From CAYVQU01 sp964453155 (GTDB lineage: Bacteria; Chloroflexota; Anaerolineae; Anaerolineales; UBA11858), in the NCBI GenBank assembly GCA_964453155.1, contig CAYVQU010000237.1, positions 1-6,903 on the forward strand: DNA of 6,903 bases, in the 5' to 3' direction. Below the pieces are notes generated by a model that was not told where the DNA came from, made no database searches, and worked only from the letters and a program-made list of their open reading frames with translations. Shown piece by piece: positions 5,201 to 6,903 of the stretch. Position 1 is the first letter of the stretch, and each line of letters opens with the position of its first letter. Position numbers and translations under genes: made by a program.

Positions 5201-6847
5201 GACGATTGGTAAAGTGAAGAAGAAAGAAGCCCCTTTCTTAGGCTGACTTTTAATTCGTAAACTTCCATTATGATTTTTCACAATTTCTCGGGCTAAAGCC
5301 AACCCGATTCCAAATCCCGAGGCAGTATTCCCAGTCTCTGAGGTTACCGGATAAAAAGGTATAAAGATTTTATCCTGATCCGCAGGATCAATTCCTGGTC
5401 CGGTATCACTGACAATCACTCTGGGACGCCCTTGCTTATCGATATCAACTCGTAATTTTACTTTCCCATTGGCACTTACCCGAATCGCATTTGTCAACAG
5501 GGCCTCAAATACTAGAACGAGGTCCCCTTGATGAGCCGAAGCAAAAACTGGTTTGGCTGATAAATCCGATTTCAGTTTAACCTTATTTTTTTGGGCCAGG
5601 GGTTGAAATCGGTTGACAACTTGCTTACCAATATCAACGAGGTTCAACATCACATAGTCTTTGGGTTCATGAATCTTAGCAAATTGCTGTAATGCTTTCG
5701 AGATTTCGGCAACACTCTCTAGATGAGCGCGAATATTTAGTACCGATTTTTGACTCTTGGAATCTAAACGAGTTTCTTTCTCTTCCAAAAGTAAATCAAT
5801 CTCCTGTGAAATCAAGACCAGAGGAGATTGTAAACTTTTGTTGATATTAAACAAAACTTCGTTGGAATAAATATCCGTATCAGATGAATTCCCTGAAACT
5901 TTGTGGATCGCTCGCCCTTGAGCCTCTACAGCTTGAAATAAACTCAAATTTATCAAAGAAATGGAGACGTAATCAGCCAACGCTTCCAATAATGTCTGAT
6001 TGCCAGAACTAAATGGCTTGGCAGCTTCTCGCATTACGACCATTAGTCCGACGACTTCCTTGTGAGCTTTAACAGGTACGACCAGGGCTGACTGCCCCAA
6101 GCGGGCAACTTTAAAACGCTTGAGGGGATCACCATAAATTGTTAAAGTTTCTCCTGAAAGACCAACTAATGAACTAATGCCATCATCCCAAGCCTTGCCT
6201 AATTGCGAAACGATTGATTTGGGTAGATTTTTCTGAGCTTTTAAGCGAAAAACGTTGTCGTTGCCATTTTTTAAAAGTAACCAACCTTTATCAGCCCGCG
6301 CAACATAAACGGCACCTTCAATGATTTTCTCGAACAATTTTTGCGGATCGTTAATCGAGGTTACCGCCTTACCGATGCTAAAAATGGTCGTTAATTCCCG
6401 AATGCGGTTTTCGAGTTCCTGGTTCGTAGATTTGAGTTTGCGAGCAAGTTGCTCACGCTCTTTACGGGCACGGACCTGCGTCAGAGCGCGTTCAACTGCT
6501 GAAACGACTTCAGCCTCCCGTATTGGCCACCCTAAATAATCAGATGCTCCTAATCGAAAGGCTTGGATCACATCTCTTTCCATGCCCTTTTCGGCAATCA
6601 CGATGACCGGAATTTTAATCCCTTGAGAAGTTAAAGCGACCAACAAATCTTTGCCACTCAAACCCGGCAAATTTAAATTGACAATCATAACTTCGGGAGC
6701 AAATTGGATGGCAGCTTGAATTGCTTGGGGCCCTTCACTAATCACCTTAACCTTGAACCCCATGGGTTGCAAAGCCTGCCGTGCAATCAGATCACTTACT
6801 TCAGGGTCACCCTCAACGAGTAATATTTTTTCTGGTGAGGTACTCAT
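5195..6847 (-). CDS. pseudo-receiver-GAF pseudo-histidine kinase lacking the acceptor His
   Basis: This 550-aa soluble protein is built like a sensor kinase but without phosphotransfer residues. The order is a receiver-like domain (about 7-122), a charged coiled coil (about 123-150), a divergent GAF (about 152-305), a HisKA-like dimerisation helix pair (about 328-392) and HATPase_c (about 435-548). In the receiver, the motif VEGDP keeps Glu12 but has Gly13, the acceptor is Asn57 in IVNLNLPGLSG, Ala85 replaces Thr/Ser and Trp107 replaces Lys. In the H-box position NINKSLQSPL aligns with SHELRTPL, so Lys337 replaces the catalytic His. The ATP site looks usable: N-box LLTNAIR (Asn453), G1 DTGPGI (Asp481), F-box IFIPF and G2 GFGIGL (511-516). 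It is the first gene of a two-gene operon with the active kinase at 3243-5180, which has the same N-terminal architecture (both share KILLV and LQP-x-GF). The ATG at 6847 follows an in-frame stop two codons upstream and immediately precedes the receiver fold. The likely role, an allosteric or scaffolding partner of the next gene's kinase, is inference. Confidence 0.88.
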   Translation of the reverse strand: MSTSPEKILLVEGDPEVSDLIARQALQPMGFKVKVISEGPQAIQAAIQFAPEVMIVNLNLPGLSGKDLLVALTSQGIKIPVIVIAEKGMERDVIQAFRLGASDYLGWPIREAEVVSAVERALTQVRARKEREQLARKLKSTNQELENRIRELTTIFSIGKAVTSINDPQKLFEKIIEGAVYVARADKGWLLLKNGNDNVFRLKAQKNLPKSIVSQLGKAWDDGISSLVGLSGETLTIYGDPLKRFKVARLGQSALVVPVKAHKEVVGLMVVMREAAKPFSSGNQTLLEALADYVSISLINLSLFQAVEAQGRAIHKVSGNSSDTDIYSNEVLFNINKSLQSPLVLISQEIDLLLEEKETRLDSKSQKSVLNIRAHLESVAEISKALQQFAKIHEPKDYVMLNLVDIGKQVVNRFQPLAQKNKVKLKSDLSAKPVFASAHQGDLVLVFEALLTNAIRVSANGKVKLRVDIDKQGRPRVIVSDTGPGIDPADQDKIFIPFYPVTSETGNTASGFGIGLALAREIVKNHNGSLRIKSQPKKGASFFFTLPIVK

Positions 6848-6880
6848 AACTTATACCAATTGCGTTCTTTCAAGCCATGA

Positions 6881-6886
6881 ATTATG
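6881..6886 (-). promoter_or_regulatory. possible -10 box of the minus-strand operon
   Basis: CATAAT on the minus strand stands about 33 nt before the ATG at 6847, a distance matching the two promoters seen on the + strand. Its -35 would fall outside the window, so it cannot be judged. No clear ribosome-binding site precedes the ATG; the 15 bases before it read CAATTGGTATAAGTT. Initiation may therefore be weak or depend on other features. Confidence 0.3.
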
Positions 6887-6903
6887 ATAAGGCAAAAAAC
6901 TAG

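Noticed and set aside
5195..6847. The 550-aa protein as an ordinary hybrid histidine kinase
   Set aside because: Both the receiver Asp and the DHp His are replaced (Asn57, Lys337), so the usual phosphorelay roles cannot apply.
6850..6855. TATAAG as the -10 box of the minus-strand operon
   Set aside because: It ends two nt before the ATG, so transcription would begin inside the gene past its start codon.

Overview
The window carries four intact protein genes and looks chromosomal. The likeliest source is a soil, sediment or sludge member of the Chloroflexota, probably Anaerolineae. That is an inference from three things: the style of the cytoplasmic GAF-rich histidine kinases (for example the stretch SIKGYTDLIRQGAVG after one H-box and DRIKSDFVNTVSHDLRSPLT in another), the REC-GAF-(PAS)-kinase domain orders, and a small stand-alone SCP2 protein. 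It rests on recalled family resemblance, not a database search. No mobile element, CRISPR array, tRNA or rRNA is visible.

Layout. Positions 1 to about 590 are AT-rich and have no convincing gene; there is a weak terminator-like hairpin at the left edge and a possible relic of a membrane-protein ORF. On the + strand, a 138-aa SCP2-type lipid-binding protein (631-1047) has its own TATAAT box and ends at a perfect 21-bp inverted-repeat terminator (1106-1149). A separate promoter then drives a soluble GAF-GAF histidine kinase (1216-3036). A 206-nt convergent spacer with several hairpins follows. On the - strand lies a two-gene operon, read from the right edge: a 550-aa protein (6847-5195) and, 14 nt behind it, a 645-aa protein (5180-3243).

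The most interesting part is the minus-strand pair. Both proteins start with a receiver-like domain in which the phosphorylation site is destroyed: Asp becomes Asn57 in the first and Glu55 in the second, and the conserved Lys is gone from both. Both continue with GAF and histidine-kinase modules. The upstream protein has no acceptor histidine (Lys337 sits in its place) yet keeps ATP-binding motifs. The downstream protein has an intact H-box (His427), a PAS domain and a full catalytic domain. The simplest reading is a duplicated pair of sensor proteins that has split its labour: a catalytically altered pseudokinase coupled to an active kinase, both carrying pseudo-receivers that may act as protein- or ligand-binding modules.

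None of the three kinase-like proteins has a membrane segment, so all should sense cytoplasmic signals. No response regulator with a working Asp or an output domain lies in the window, so their phosphorylation target must be encoded elsewhere.
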